A DNA stretch of 6,705 bases, taken from assembly GCA_015233705.1 (NCBI GenBank), contig JADFXE010000059.1, forward strand, positions 861-7,565, in the 5' to 3' direction. This stretch comes from Candidatus Omnitrophota bacterium. GTDB lineage: Bacteria > Omnitrophota > Koll11 > Zapsychrales > Fredricksoniimonadaceae. Positions within the stretch are counted from its first letter, which is position 1. Every line of letters begins with the position of its first letter. Position numbers and translations under genes: made by a program. Under the pieces are notes generated by a model, which was given only the letters and a program-made list of their open reading frames with translations, made no database searches and was not told where the DNA came from. Positions 1 to 6,617 of the stretch are shown here, one piece after another.

Positions 1-5
1 CCGTC

Positions 6-3000
6 ATGTCGGAGGATAATCAAGTTCTTGATGTCAAGCGGCTGACGGTGACGGGAGATGGTCCCCGCCGAGCAAGGGCGGTCCTGAATAGGGACGCGCG
101 CGCCCATCATTTGGAGCTCCGTGACTTTGAAGGCCGTCCTATAAACGTGGTCGACCTGGCGCAGGGGCCAGGGGCGTCCATTGTTACGTTTGTCGTAAGG
201 GGAACAGTTTTTTTTCCGTTTCCTTCTGCAAGTCCGGAAAATGCCAGGCAAGCCAGAGGTGAGTTGGACGCCTTGATAGACCAATTGGTCGATGGTGATG
301 GCCAGGTAGCGAAAAATGTAAAGAAAGGGCTTGGCCTGGCCTGGGAGAAAGACCGGTCAGCTTATATTCCTGTGTTGAATAAAGATGATCGTTTTGCAAG
401 AGGAAGACGGGAGAAAAGTCTGCTGGCAGCTAGGCAAGGTACTGTTCGTGAAGGTGAGGCTTCCTTTGAGGGCGCTGTCAAGAGAGGTGAAGACAGCTCG
501 ATGATAACGGAAGCTGTGGAAAGCAAGGTTCGGGAAGTGCTGGCGTCCTTCACGCCCCGTGATGTTGATCCGCAGGCCCTGTCTGATCGATTGGTGGCCA
601 AGGCTGGTCTGGCGGTTGAACATGTTGAAGGGGTCCTGAGTGATGCCGAGAGTGAGGGCGCGACGGTATTAATGACAGCGAAGGGTCTTCTGTTCAGTCC
701 GCAGGAGATATTGAAAGTCTATCAATTAATGACGCCGGTGATATTCAAGGTCTTTTTGAGAGATGGGACCGCGTTCCAGGTCGCGGTTGGCCTTGAGTCG
801 GGCATTGACAGCAAAGCGTTCGAGGCTTTTGGAAAGATGCGTGCGGTATTGCGTGATTTTACGCCAGCCAATGTGAATTCAACGGCCCTCTTTTCCCGAT
901 TGCAAAGTGAGGCCGGGCTCAATGTCAGCGCTGTGACTCTGACGGAGCGCGTTAATCGCAGGAAGGCCAGAGTCGTGTTCACTTCCAAGGGGATTGTGAT
1001 TCATCCGACGGAGATCCAAAAGATTTATCGGTCAGCGACGGCTAAGATATTCCAGGTCACGTTGACGGATGATACGTCGTTCCAGATCGTAATCGACGCG
1101 GCGGAGCAGACGCTGCCTGCGGCGGTTGATCGTTCTGATGTCAAGCTGGCGGTGGTCGAGAAGTACAGGAGGCAGTTTGAGGCTGCGAATCAGCAGGTCG
1201 CCTCCTGGCGCCCGGACAATTATCCTTCCGGCGTTTCTCAGCACCTGGATTCTTCCCTGGACCTGTTGGCCGGCATGTACCAGAACGGAAGTGTTTCAAA
1301 AGATGAAGCAGATGTCCTGCGCCTGTGCGTTGAGGGCCATGATCTGGGATATTCATTCAATTTTGAGGATGAGAGTTTTAAGCAGGAGCTGCTTAAGGTC
1401 TGGCGAACGATCGCAGAGGCGACGGGTAACGGGGCCACGGCGGATGAGCTGGCCAATGAGGCCTACAACTTCCTTCAGGCGTTCTCCAAGACAACGGGCC
1501 CGCAGAATAATGCGGTAACTAGGATCTTGGGACACGGCACCGTGGGCGTTGCTCTTATGGTCAGGAAGCTCATGGACAGGAAGCTCGGGGATGCTGCTTT
1601 TGACGAGGATTCTGCGTTGGGCCTGGCATTGCTGTTCGCAGCCCATCATCCTGGTTATCCGATCAGCATGGTCCAGGAGTCTGTGATGCCCAAAATGGTT
1701 CCGAAAGAGAAGCATCCTGAGGTGCTGCCGCTTTTGGATAAATTAGCGCCGATCCTGTTGATCAATGAGAGAAAGGATGCGCCCGGCGGGGCTGATCCTG
1801 ACCGCTTGCGCTTTGCTATTGCGGATAAGGGCGCTGATCTTTTGGGGATACCTCGGGAAGAGGGGCGCCGTATCGCGGGTCTGGGTTATGCGCTGGACCG
1901 GACAACGCCTGCCCGTCGCGAAACAACATTTAATATCGGCACCTTTCAGATAAAGGATGGTGAGCCGGTTGGCAAGGCGGTTTGGACCGGCGGGGAAGTC
2001 GGCGCCAAGAAGTATCCCATAATCGCTGGGATTACTATCCAGGATCCCCAGGGGTTCACGATCGAGAATACTTTTAAATTGACCCTGGCGAATGTGCAGC
2101 AAGAAGCGGATGCCGCGATCAAAACTATGAAGGCTCTGGGAGATGAGGATCTTGTCAAGGTGGTTAAGTCGCAGACTGATTATGAGATCGGACGGACGCG
2201 GGCTATTCAGGATGCGGTCCTGGCCCTGATCGGGCCAGAAGGTCGTCTCGGGAAGAAAGGTTTTTCAGGCAAGTTGAAGAATATCAATCAGGATATAGCG
2301 ATTGCTCTGGCGGAATATCATACGCCGGAATATCTTGCCCTGCCGCCTGATGATCCGGCCCGGCAGGCGATAGAATATCTGTTGGGATTCCTGTCCACGA
2401 TCTACAATTCGCCGATGGCCATGGGGAATATCCAAAAGATCGTCAATGGACAGAAAGATGTTACCGGCATGCTGGAGGCCTTGCAGCATTCTCTGGTCGG
2501 TGAGTATTTTGACATGCCGGAAATGCAGGCGATCGCCCTGTTCCTGGGCACTGAGGTCAGAAATTTCACGGAAGGCGACCGCATTATCAGGGAAGGGGAT
2601 CACGGGACCGAGGCCTTTGTCGTTATGTCTGGAAAGGTTGCGGTTAAACACGGGGATAAGCAGATCGCCGAGTTGGGGGAAGGGAGCCTTTTTGGTGAGA
2701 TCGCTCTGGTCGGTAATCGCACGCGGACGGCATCAGTCGTGGCCGAAGGCCCGGTGCGGGTCCTGGCGATCCCGGGGGATAGGCTTCTTAAGCTGGTGCG
2801 CCAGAAAGAATCCTTTGCGGTTCAGATCTTTTTCATGATCGCAAGGCGGTTGGAGGCGCAGGAGCAGAAAGCTGGCGCAGGCGAGGATGAGTCGCAGCAG
2901 ACGAAGGCGCCGGAGCTGGTGATCACTGAATCCCGGGGCGAGAAGAGCGATTTTGCGCCTAAGAAAGCAACGCTGAAGGTGGGAAAAAGAGTGCTCGCCT

Positions 3001-4943
3001 TTGATGTGTCTGAGCCGCTTTACAGGAAAGCTCCAACACCGCTGGTCTTCTTGACGCTTGAAGGGTACCAGGATCTGCCGTGCATGGTTTTGAGCATCAG
3101 CCCCACCGGAGACGGCAATCATCCGTGGACATTCACTCCTGGCCAGGAAAGGAACCTTCAGCTGTATCTGATGGTGGTGCTGCATCTCGACATGGCTGAG
3201 AGCACGGGCTCGCAAGAGGTCAATAGCATACTTTTACAAAGATTCAATCCGCCCAAGTTTCATCTTATAGAACCGTTGCTCAGTGATTCTGAGATGGGTG
3301 TCATGTCACGAGGGCTGGACAAATTAGAATATCAGCTTTCAAGGAAAGCTTTACCGTATATGTCTGGGATGATTGCAGCGTTCACTGCTCCTGAAGGGCT
3401 CCCGGTCATGCAAAACGAGCAGTTCGGGGATGTTCGTGTGGCGGAAACCCATTTGCCTAGCGCTGTGCAGAACCTGTTCTATGGGGAAGCGTTTTTAAAG
3501 CGTTCGTCGGCACCTTTCGAGAGACAGTTAGCGGCTAGAGATATTTTAAAGATTGTTTGGTTTAAAGATGGAGGAAAGACATTACGTTCCGCTGAAGAAA
3601 GGGCTAAGTTTAAAGAATTCTTTGACCTGGCGCAGGGGAAGGAAAAGTCAGCCGGTCTTCGGGTGGGTAAGATTTTTGAAGGCGCTGCGCCTTTGTGGGA
3701 AATAATTTCAACTTATCCGCAAGGTTCTCTTTATAACCGTCGCTTTGTCGTTGCGCCGTATTTTGGTTCTGCTGATCTCAGGGATAGGGATACGGAGATT
3801 TTTGCTGTTGTTTTTGAGTCTGGTCGTCAGAAGTCGCGTATTTATCTGGGGACAGACTTGGCAAAGGTGCGGAGAATATTTGATACGATCTCTCAGGCGC
3901 TGAAGGATCGAGGGGAGCTGCCGGCTTCAACTATACCGGATAACTTAAGAGGTAAGATCGAGCAATTTGTTCAGGCCGTGGCAATATTTTTCGACTACGC
4001 GGAGAAGTCTGTTGCACCTGACCTGGCGCGGGCCGGGTCGATCCTTGAAGGCGAGCGGCTCAAGCGGTTGGAGGCACGCATCAGGGCGGCTCTGGACAGA
4101 GTTCATCATAAAACAAGGCCTGAGACTCCTGAAGCCGAGGTCCGTGAGGCGTATCGCGGGGAGATCATGAGCACGATCTTTCATGCCGTAAGGCACATCA
4201 CTCATATCGATGTGATCGCGCAAAGTAATGATATTGCACTCCCTTCTGATGCCGAGGTTATCACGCCTGGCGGAGATGTCCGTGGTGTGGCTGTTCCGCA
4301 GGATCCAAGTCGGCTCATATTCAGGGTTGACGTCACAACGAATTCAGGCACAGAAGAGTTTTTTGTGCTGACCAGTTTGAGAGAAAGAAATGATGTGGCG
4401 CTGCACAACGGCGAAAATTATCCGAAAGAGGCGGTTGATTGGTATTACGCTTTTTTGAAGACCTTGAAGCCGGAAGAATTTGCTTCTGTCTGGAAACAGG
4501 CCATGCGAAAGGACACCGGGGCTGTTATGCCGGCGATAGATGGACGGCTCGCTGTTTTATTCAGCGCATGGCCGGAGCATCGCAAGTTAAAGCAGATCGT
4601 CAGGAATGTTCTTTTATCATCCGTGGGAAAGGTTGATGATATAAGCGTTGTCCCGCCGCAAATGCCTGGTTTTGCTTATAATGGGCAGACTGAGGCGGAT
4701 GTGCAAGCGGCGATGCAGAGACTGGAAGACGGTCCGCCGGATTATGCAGGGAAGACCGATGCTTCCAAAAGTGTCGGTGGTATCGACATCAAGAACATCG
4801 ACGTGGCACGCACGGGTGACGGTTCGCCCATCAGGTTTGACGAGGCCGCACTTCAGGAGTTGGTGAACAAGGGGTTTGACGGTCTGACGCCGGTCTTTCT
4901 GGGCTGGAGCGAGAATCCGCTCTCCGCGTTGGGGATCAAATAA
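6..4943 (+). CDS. Giant multidomain protein with HD/HD-GYP-like and cyclic nucleotide-binding domains and a GGID-type C-terminal tail
   Basis: One open frame of 1645 codons ends in TAA. I do not recognise the whole protein as a named family. Visible parts: residues 1-170 unassigned; two tandem ~90-residue repeats (174-261, 277-363); an HD/HD-GYP-like region (about 405-600) with H413, H445-D446, H510, H547-H548, GYP at 550-552 and D591; a helical stretch (700-835); a cyclic nucleotide-binding domain (840-953) with the FGE...R...S phosphate-cassette pattern; a charged linker (954-985); a long unassigned region; and a tail starting at VGGID. There is no N-terminal signal peptide and no convincing membrane helix, so a cytoplasmic location is inferred. 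The likely role is a nucleotide-responsive phosphohydrolase or signalling scaffold, but substrate and activity are unknown. Only five bases lie upstream and they contain no stop, so the ATG may be internal. A terminator follows 28 bases after the stop. The coding call is near certain and the function is not. Confidence 0.93.
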   Translation: MSEDNQVLDVKRLTVTGDGPRRARAVLNRDARAHHLELRDFEGRPINVVDLAQGPGASIVTFVVRGTVFFPFPSASPENARQARGELDALIDQLVDGDGQVAKNVKKGLGLAWEKDRSAYIPVLNKDDRFARGRREKSLLAARQGTVREGEASFEGAVKRGEDSSMITEAVESKVREVLASFTPRDVDPQALSDRLVAKAGLAVEHVEGVLSDAESEGATVLMTAKGLLFSPQEILKVYQLMTPVIFKVFLRDGTAFQVAVGLESGIDSKAFEAFGKMRAVLRDFTPANVNSTALFSRLQSEAGLNVSAVTLTERVNRRKARVVFTSKGIVIHPTEIQKIYRSATAKIFQVTLTDDTSFQIVIDAAEQTLPAAVDRSDVKLAVVEKYRRQFEAANQQVASWRPDNYPSGVSQHLDSSLDLLAGMYQNGSVSKDEADVLRLCVEGHDLGYSFNFEDESFKQELLKVWRTIAEATGNGATADELANEAYNFLQAFSKTTGPQNNAVTRILGHGTVGVALMVRKLMDRKLGDAAFDEDSALGLALLFAAHHPGYPISMVQESVMPKMVPKEKHPEVLPLLDKLAPILLINERKDAPGGADPDRLRFAIADKGADLLGIPREEGRRIAGLGYALDRTTPARRETTFNIGTFQIKDGEPVGKAVWTGGEVGAKKYPIIAGITIQDPQGFTIENTFKLTLANVQQEADAAIKTMKALGDEDLVKVVKSQTDYEIGRTRAIQDAVLALIGPEGRLGKKGFSGKLKNINQDIAIALAEYHTPEYLALPPDDPARQAIEYLLGFLSTIYNSPMAMGNIQKIVNGQKDVTGMLEALQHSLVGEYFDMPEMQAIALFLGTEVRNFTEGDRIIREGDHGTEAFVVMSGKVAVKHGDKQIAELGEGSLFGEIALVGNRTRTASVVAEGPVRVLAIPGDRLLKLVRQKESFAVQIFFMIARRLEAQEQKAGAGEDESQQTKAPELVITESRGEKSDFAPKKATLKVGKRVLAFDVSEPLYRKAPTPLVFLTLEGYQDLPCMVLSISPTGDGNHPWTFTPGQERNLQLYLMVVLHLDMAESTGSQEVNSILLQRFNPPKFHLIEPLLSDSEMGVMSRGLDKLEYQLSRKALPYMSGMIAAFTAPEGLPVMQNEQFGDVRVAETHLPSAVQNLFYGEAFLKRSSAPFERQLAARDILKIVWFKDGGKTLRSAEERAKFKEFFDLAQGKEKSAGLRVGKIFEGAAPLWEIISTYPQGSLYNRRFVVAPYFGSADLRDRDTEIFAVVFESGRQKSRIYLGTDLAKVRRIFDTISQALKDRGELPASTIPDNLRGKIEQFVQAVAIFFDYAEKSVAPDLARAGSILEGERLKRLEARIRAALDRVHHKTRPETPEAEVREAYRGEIMSTIFHAVRHITHIDVIAQSNDIALPSDAEVITPGGDVRGVAVPQDPSRLIFRVDVTTNSGTEEFFVLTSLRERNDVALHNGENYPKEAVDWYYAFLKTLKPEEFASVWKQAMRKDTGAVMPAIDGRLAVLFSAWPEHRKLKQIVRNVLLSSVGKVDDISVVPPQMPGFAYNGQTEADVQAAMQRLEDGPPDYAGKTDASKSVGGIDIKNIDVARTGDGSPIRFDEAALQELVNKGFDGLTPVFLGWSENPLSALGIK
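525..1094 (+). repeat. Tandem protein repeat, two diverged copies of ~88 residues inside the giant protein
   Basis: Residues 174-261 (bases 525-788) and 277-363 (bases 834-1094) align with a single one-residue gap. Shared landmarks are K.R.VL..FTP..V....L..RL..(K/E)AGL.V, then T.KG......P.EI.K.Y...T, then a hairpin IF.V.L.D.T.FQ(V/I). The copies are clearly diverged at both DNA and protein level, so the duplication is old. The alternating hydrophobic pattern suggests an alpha/beta module ending in a beta hairpin. It sits just before the HD-like domain and may be a sensory or protein-interaction unit. I do not recognise it as a named domain. Confidence 0.85.
1218..1805 (+). other. HD/HD-GYP-like phosphohydrolase domain (residues ~405-600 of the giant protein)
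   Basis: The order of metal-ligand candidates follows HD-superfamily phosphohydrolases. H413 lies in SQHLDSSLDLL, and the H445-D446 pair follows 32 residues later in EGHDLG. H510 lies in ILGHGTVG, H547-H548 in AAHHPGYP, and D591 in INERKDA, resembling the ADxxDA end motif of HD-GYP domains. The GYP triplet directly after the double histidine is the feature that points to HD-GYP rather than generic HD. HD-GYP enzymes hydrolyse cyclic dinucleotides such as c-di-GMP. Departures from HD-GYP are that the lysine after HD(I/L)G is missing (HDLGYS), the E..DG.G residues between HH and GYP are deleted, and the stretch between HD and H510 is longer than usual. All the expected ligands have candidates, so metal binding is plausible. 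The substrate cannot be inferred. Confidence 0.65.
2523..2864 (+). other. Cyclic nucleotide-binding domain (CRP/PKA-type; residues ~840-953)
   Basis: The stretch fits the cNMP-binding consensus along its length. F.EGD.I..EGD.G...FVVMSGKV.V (854-880) is followed by IAELGEGSLFGEIAL (887-901) and then NRTRTASVVA (904-913). In the phosphate-binding cassette, E898 corresponds to the ribose-contacting glutamate and R907 to the phosphate-contacting arginine of CRP and PKA. S910 takes the small polar position two or three residues later. The usual PR is TR here. Because the key glutamate and arginine are retained, real cyclic-nucleotide binding is more likely than a degenerate fold. No helix-turn-helix or kinase follows. 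The domain lies in mid-chain between the HD-like region and the unassigned C-terminal half, suggesting allosteric control of a neighbouring domain. Confidence 0.92.
4770..4940 (+). other. Conserved-looking GGID-type C-terminal tail (residues 1589-1645)
   Basis: The last 57 residues start at SVGGIDIKNIDVAR, then IRFDEAALQELV, then GFDGLTPVFLGW, and end in LSALGIK. A low-complexity linker rich in D, G, P and K precedes it (about 1573-1588). From memory, many unrelated large Omnitrophota proteins end in a module with GGID, a variable patch, then (G/D)(F/L).PV(I/F) and a terminal hydrophobic L.LG(I/L) segment. This tail has the same order. That resemblance is recalled rather than searched. The module could be a sorting, anchoring or processing signal, but the sequence does not show which. 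Confidence 0.5.
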
Positions 4944-4946
4944 AAG

Positions 4947-4967
4947 TAAGACGTTAGACGGTAGATG
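4947..4967 (+). repeat. Three imperfect tandem 7-base units just after the giant gene
   Basis: The units are TAAGACG, TTAGACG and GTAGATG, placed head to tail directly after the stop codon and before the terminator stem. All share the pattern .(T/A)AGA.G. With only three imperfect copies this may be chance, or the remnant of a short intergenic heptamer array. Confidence 0.4.
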
Positions 4968-4971
4968 CAAG

Positions 4972-5007
4972 AAAAAGGACAGTGGTCGCAAGGCGCTGTC
5001 CTTTTTT
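4972..5007 (+). terminator. Rho-independent terminator after the giant gene
   Basis: AAAAAGGACAG (4972-4982) pairs perfectly with CTGTCCTTTTT (4996-5006). A T-G and a G-C pair can extend the stem inward, leaving a loop of about nine bases. The stem runs into six T residues. Because the upstream arm starts with five A, it could also terminate transcription from the other strand. It sits 28 bases after the giant gene's stop and separates that gene from trpB. Confidence 0.88.
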
Positions 5008-5033
5008 ACGATACCTTGGCAGGTGCAAACGAC

Positions 5034-5062
5034 TGGACTTTTTCAGGATAAGTTCGTAGAAT
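5034..5062 (+). promoter_or_regulatory. Candidate sigma70-type promoter for trpB
   Basis: TGGACT (5034-5039, four of six matches to TTGACA) and TAGAAT (5057-5062, five of six matches to TATAAT) are separated by 17 bases. They lie between the upstream terminator and the trpB start. Transcription would begin near 5069 and leave a leader of about 40 bases. The position fits the need for a trpB promoter downstream of the terminator, but no other evidence supports this pair. Confidence 0.45.
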
Positions 5063-5099
5063 AATCCAGTTTTAAGTCTTTTTATCCGTTCAACCAAAC

Positions 5100-5104
5100 G
5101 AGGG
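5100..5104 (+). promoter_or_regulatory. Ribosome binding site of trpB
   Basis: GAGGG lies four bases before the ATG at 5109. The spacing is somewhat short, but this is the only purine-rich match near the start. It agrees with the ATG whose product begins in the way expected for TrpB2 proteins. Confidence 0.7.
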
Positions 5105-5108
5105 CATC

Positions 5109-6500
5109 ATGGACCAGATCAAAATCTATCTCAATGAAAAAGATATTCCCAAACAGTGGTACAACCTGGGCGCGGATCTGCCGACGCCCATGCTTCCGCC
5201 GCTGACACCCGACGGCAAGCCGCTCAGTCCCGAGATGCTCGAGGCTGTGTTCCCCAGGAATTTGATCGAGCAGGAGATGAGCCGCGAGCGTTGGATCGAT
5301 ATTCCTCAGGAAATTCTTGAGATCCTTTATCGTTGGCGGCCGTCGCCGTTGCGTCGCGCGGTGTGGCTCGAGAAATATCTGAAGACGCCGGCCAGGATCT
5401 ATTTCAAGGATGAGAGCGTGTCGCCTTCCGGGAGCCACAAGACCAACACGTCAGTGCCCCAGGCCTGGTATAACAAACAGGCGGGCATCAAGCGCATCAC
5501 GACCGAAACCGGTGCGGGCCAGTGGGGTACGGCGCTGTCGTTTGCCTGTTACCTGATGGGCCTGGAGTGCAAGGTCTACATGGTCCGCATCAGTTTTGAC
5601 CAGAAGCCCATGAGAAAAACTCTGATGGGCCTGTGGGGCGCGCAGTGCGTGGCGAGCCCGTCGAAGGACACCAAGGCCGGACGCGATATTTTGGAGAAAA
5701 TGCCGGATACGCCCGGCAGTCTTGGGATCGCGATCAGCGAGGCGATCGAGGATGCGGTGACGGACTCGACCGGCCGGACGCGTTATTCGCTCGGCAGCGT
5801 CCTTAATCACGTCCTTCTGCACCAGACGATCATTGGGCTGGAGGCCAAGAAACAGCTGGAGTCGATCGGTATCAAGAAGCCGGATGTGATCATCGGCTGC
5901 GCGGGCGGCGGCAGCAATTTCGCCGGCATCGCCTTTCCGTTTACCAATGACAAGATCCACGGCGCCAAGATCGATATCATTCCCGTCGAGTCAGCGGCCG
6001 CGCCCAAGATGACCAAGGGCGAGTTTGCCTACGACTTTGGCGATGTGGCGGGCATGACGCCGCTTCTTCCTATGCACACGCTTGGCCATCAGTTTGTGCC
6101 GCTGCCGGTCCATGCCGGCGGGCTGCGTTATCACGGCATGGCGCCGCTTGTCAGCCAGGCGATCGTTGAGGGCCTGATGCGCCCCTACGCGGCCAATCAG
6201 CTGGAGAGTTTTGAGGCAGCCATCACCTGGGCCAGGACTGAAGGCTTTGTCATCGCGCCGGAGTCGTCGAATGCGGTTGCCTGTGTCATCAAGGAGGCGA
6301 TCAAGGCCCGCGAGGAAGGGAAGGAAAAGACCATTCTCTTTAACCTGAGCGGTCACGGACTTCTGGACTTGATGGGTTACGACAAGTATCTTTCTGGCAG
6401 CCTTGAGGCATCCTGCGTTTCGGACGAGGAGATCAAAAAGTCCCTGGCCCGTATCCCGCAGATCCCCAAGGCCGAACGCCGCAAGACCGGGAAGTGGTAA
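5109..6500 (+). CDS. trpB: Tryptophan synthase beta chain, TrpB2 type (TrpB-like PLP enzyme)
   Basis: The 463-residue product is a complete PLP-dependent enzyme of the long TrpB2 branch; classical TrpB1 is about 400 residues. It is expected to condense L-serine with indole to make L-tryptophan in the cytoplasm. The N terminus [15 protein letters not shown] and the WR.SPLRRA.WLE segment are typical of TrpB2. The PLP Schiff-base lysine is K111 in [14 protein letters not shown] (133-140) carries the catalytic glutamate E133, with W where TrpB1 has [12 protein letters not shown] (263-273) is the cofactor phosphate loop, and [10 protein letters not shown] (412-421) closes the cofactor ring site with S414. 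PESSNA (384-389) has N where I expect H in ES.HA. No trpA or other tryptophan gene is adjacent in the window. TrpB2 enzymes usually interact weakly or differently with TrpA, so indole salvage or a stand-alone role is possible. The gene has its own promoter candidate and terminator and looks monocistronic. GC content is visibly higher than in parts of the preceding gene. Confidence 0.96.
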   Translation: MDQIKIYLNEKDIPKQWYNLGADLPTPMLPPLTPDGKPLSPEMLEAVFPRNLIEQEMSRERWIDIPQEILEILYRWRPSPLRRAVWLEKYLKTPARIYFKDESVSPSGSHKTNTSVPQAWYNKQAGIKRITTETGAGQWGTALSFACYLMGLECKVYMVRISFDQKPMRKTLMGLWGAQCVASPSKDTKAGRDILEKMPDTPGSLGIAISEAIEDAVTDSTGRTRYSLGSVLNHVLLHQTIIGLEAKKQLESIGIKKPDVIIGCAGGGSNFAGIAFPFTNDKIHGAKIDIIPVESAAAPKMTKGEFAYDFGDVAGMTPLLPMHTLGHQFVPLPVHAGGLRYHGMAPLVSQAIVEGLMRPYAANQLESFEAAITWARTEGFVIAPESSNAVACVIKEAIKAREEGKEKTILFNLSGHGLLDLMGYDKYLSGSLEASCVSDEEIKKSLARIPQIPKAERRKTGKW

Positions 6501-6531
6501 ATGAGCACGCCACCTGTGGCTGTGCGAATTT

Positions 6532-6560
6532 ACCCTGCTCCGCGATAGCGGAGTCAGGGT
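6532..6560. repeat. Imperfect palindrome / stem-loop after trpB, possibly a dispersed intergenic repeat
   Basis: CCCTGCTCCGC (6533-6543) pairs with GCGGAG (6548-6553) and CAGGG (6555-6559) around a GATA loop, with a single bulged T at 6554. A further A-T pair closes the base. No T-run follows, so it is not a typical terminator. The compact GC-rich stem lies between a stop codon and the real terminator, which resembles REP-like intergenic elements. Only one copy is present here, so dispersal cannot be shown. Confidence 0.55.
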
Positions 6561-6579
6561 TCGTTCTCGAATATATCAA

Positions 6580-6617
6580 AAAGCCCTGAGGGTGTTGGCC
6601 TCAGGGCTTTCTTATTT
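6580..6617 (+). terminator. Rho-independent terminator after trpB
   Basis: AAAGCCCTGAGG (6580-6591) and CCTCAGGGCTTT (6599-6610) form a perfect 12-base stem with a seven-base loop. The downstream tract TTTCTTATTT is T-rich though interrupted. Together with A residues upstream, the stem could act on both strands. It lies 79 bases after the trpB stop and ends that transcription unit. Confidence 0.88.

Noticed and set aside
1056..1250. Possible 5' end of a separate gene encoding the HD-like domain, implying a broken or fused giant gene
   Set aside because: The frame is continuous through this region, and no internal start combines a good ribosome binding site with a domain boundary.
1126..1518. 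130-codon open frame on the + strand in another frame of the giant gene
   Set aside because: It overlaps the HD-like domain, and the product is arginine- and serine-rich without any domain pattern.
3156..3194. Hydrophobic run (residues 1051-1063) as a membrane helix
   Set aside because: It is only about 13 residues long, is flanked and interrupted by polar and charged residues, and is better explained as a buried strand or helix.
2733..3215. 160-codon open frame on the - strand inside the giant gene
   Set aside because: It lies antisense to the cyclic nucleotide-binding domain and its linker, has no recognisable motif, and has biased composition typical of a shadow frame.
5451..5960. 169-codon open frame on the - strand inside trpB
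   Set aside because: It overlaps a fully conserved enzyme gene, and its product is rich in R, H and L as expected of an antisense shadow in GC-rich DNA.
6501..6548. Fifteen-codon frame starting directly after the trpB stop (TAA-ATG)
   Set aside because: It runs into the palindromic hairpin, has no ribosome binding site of its own, and has no recognisable product.
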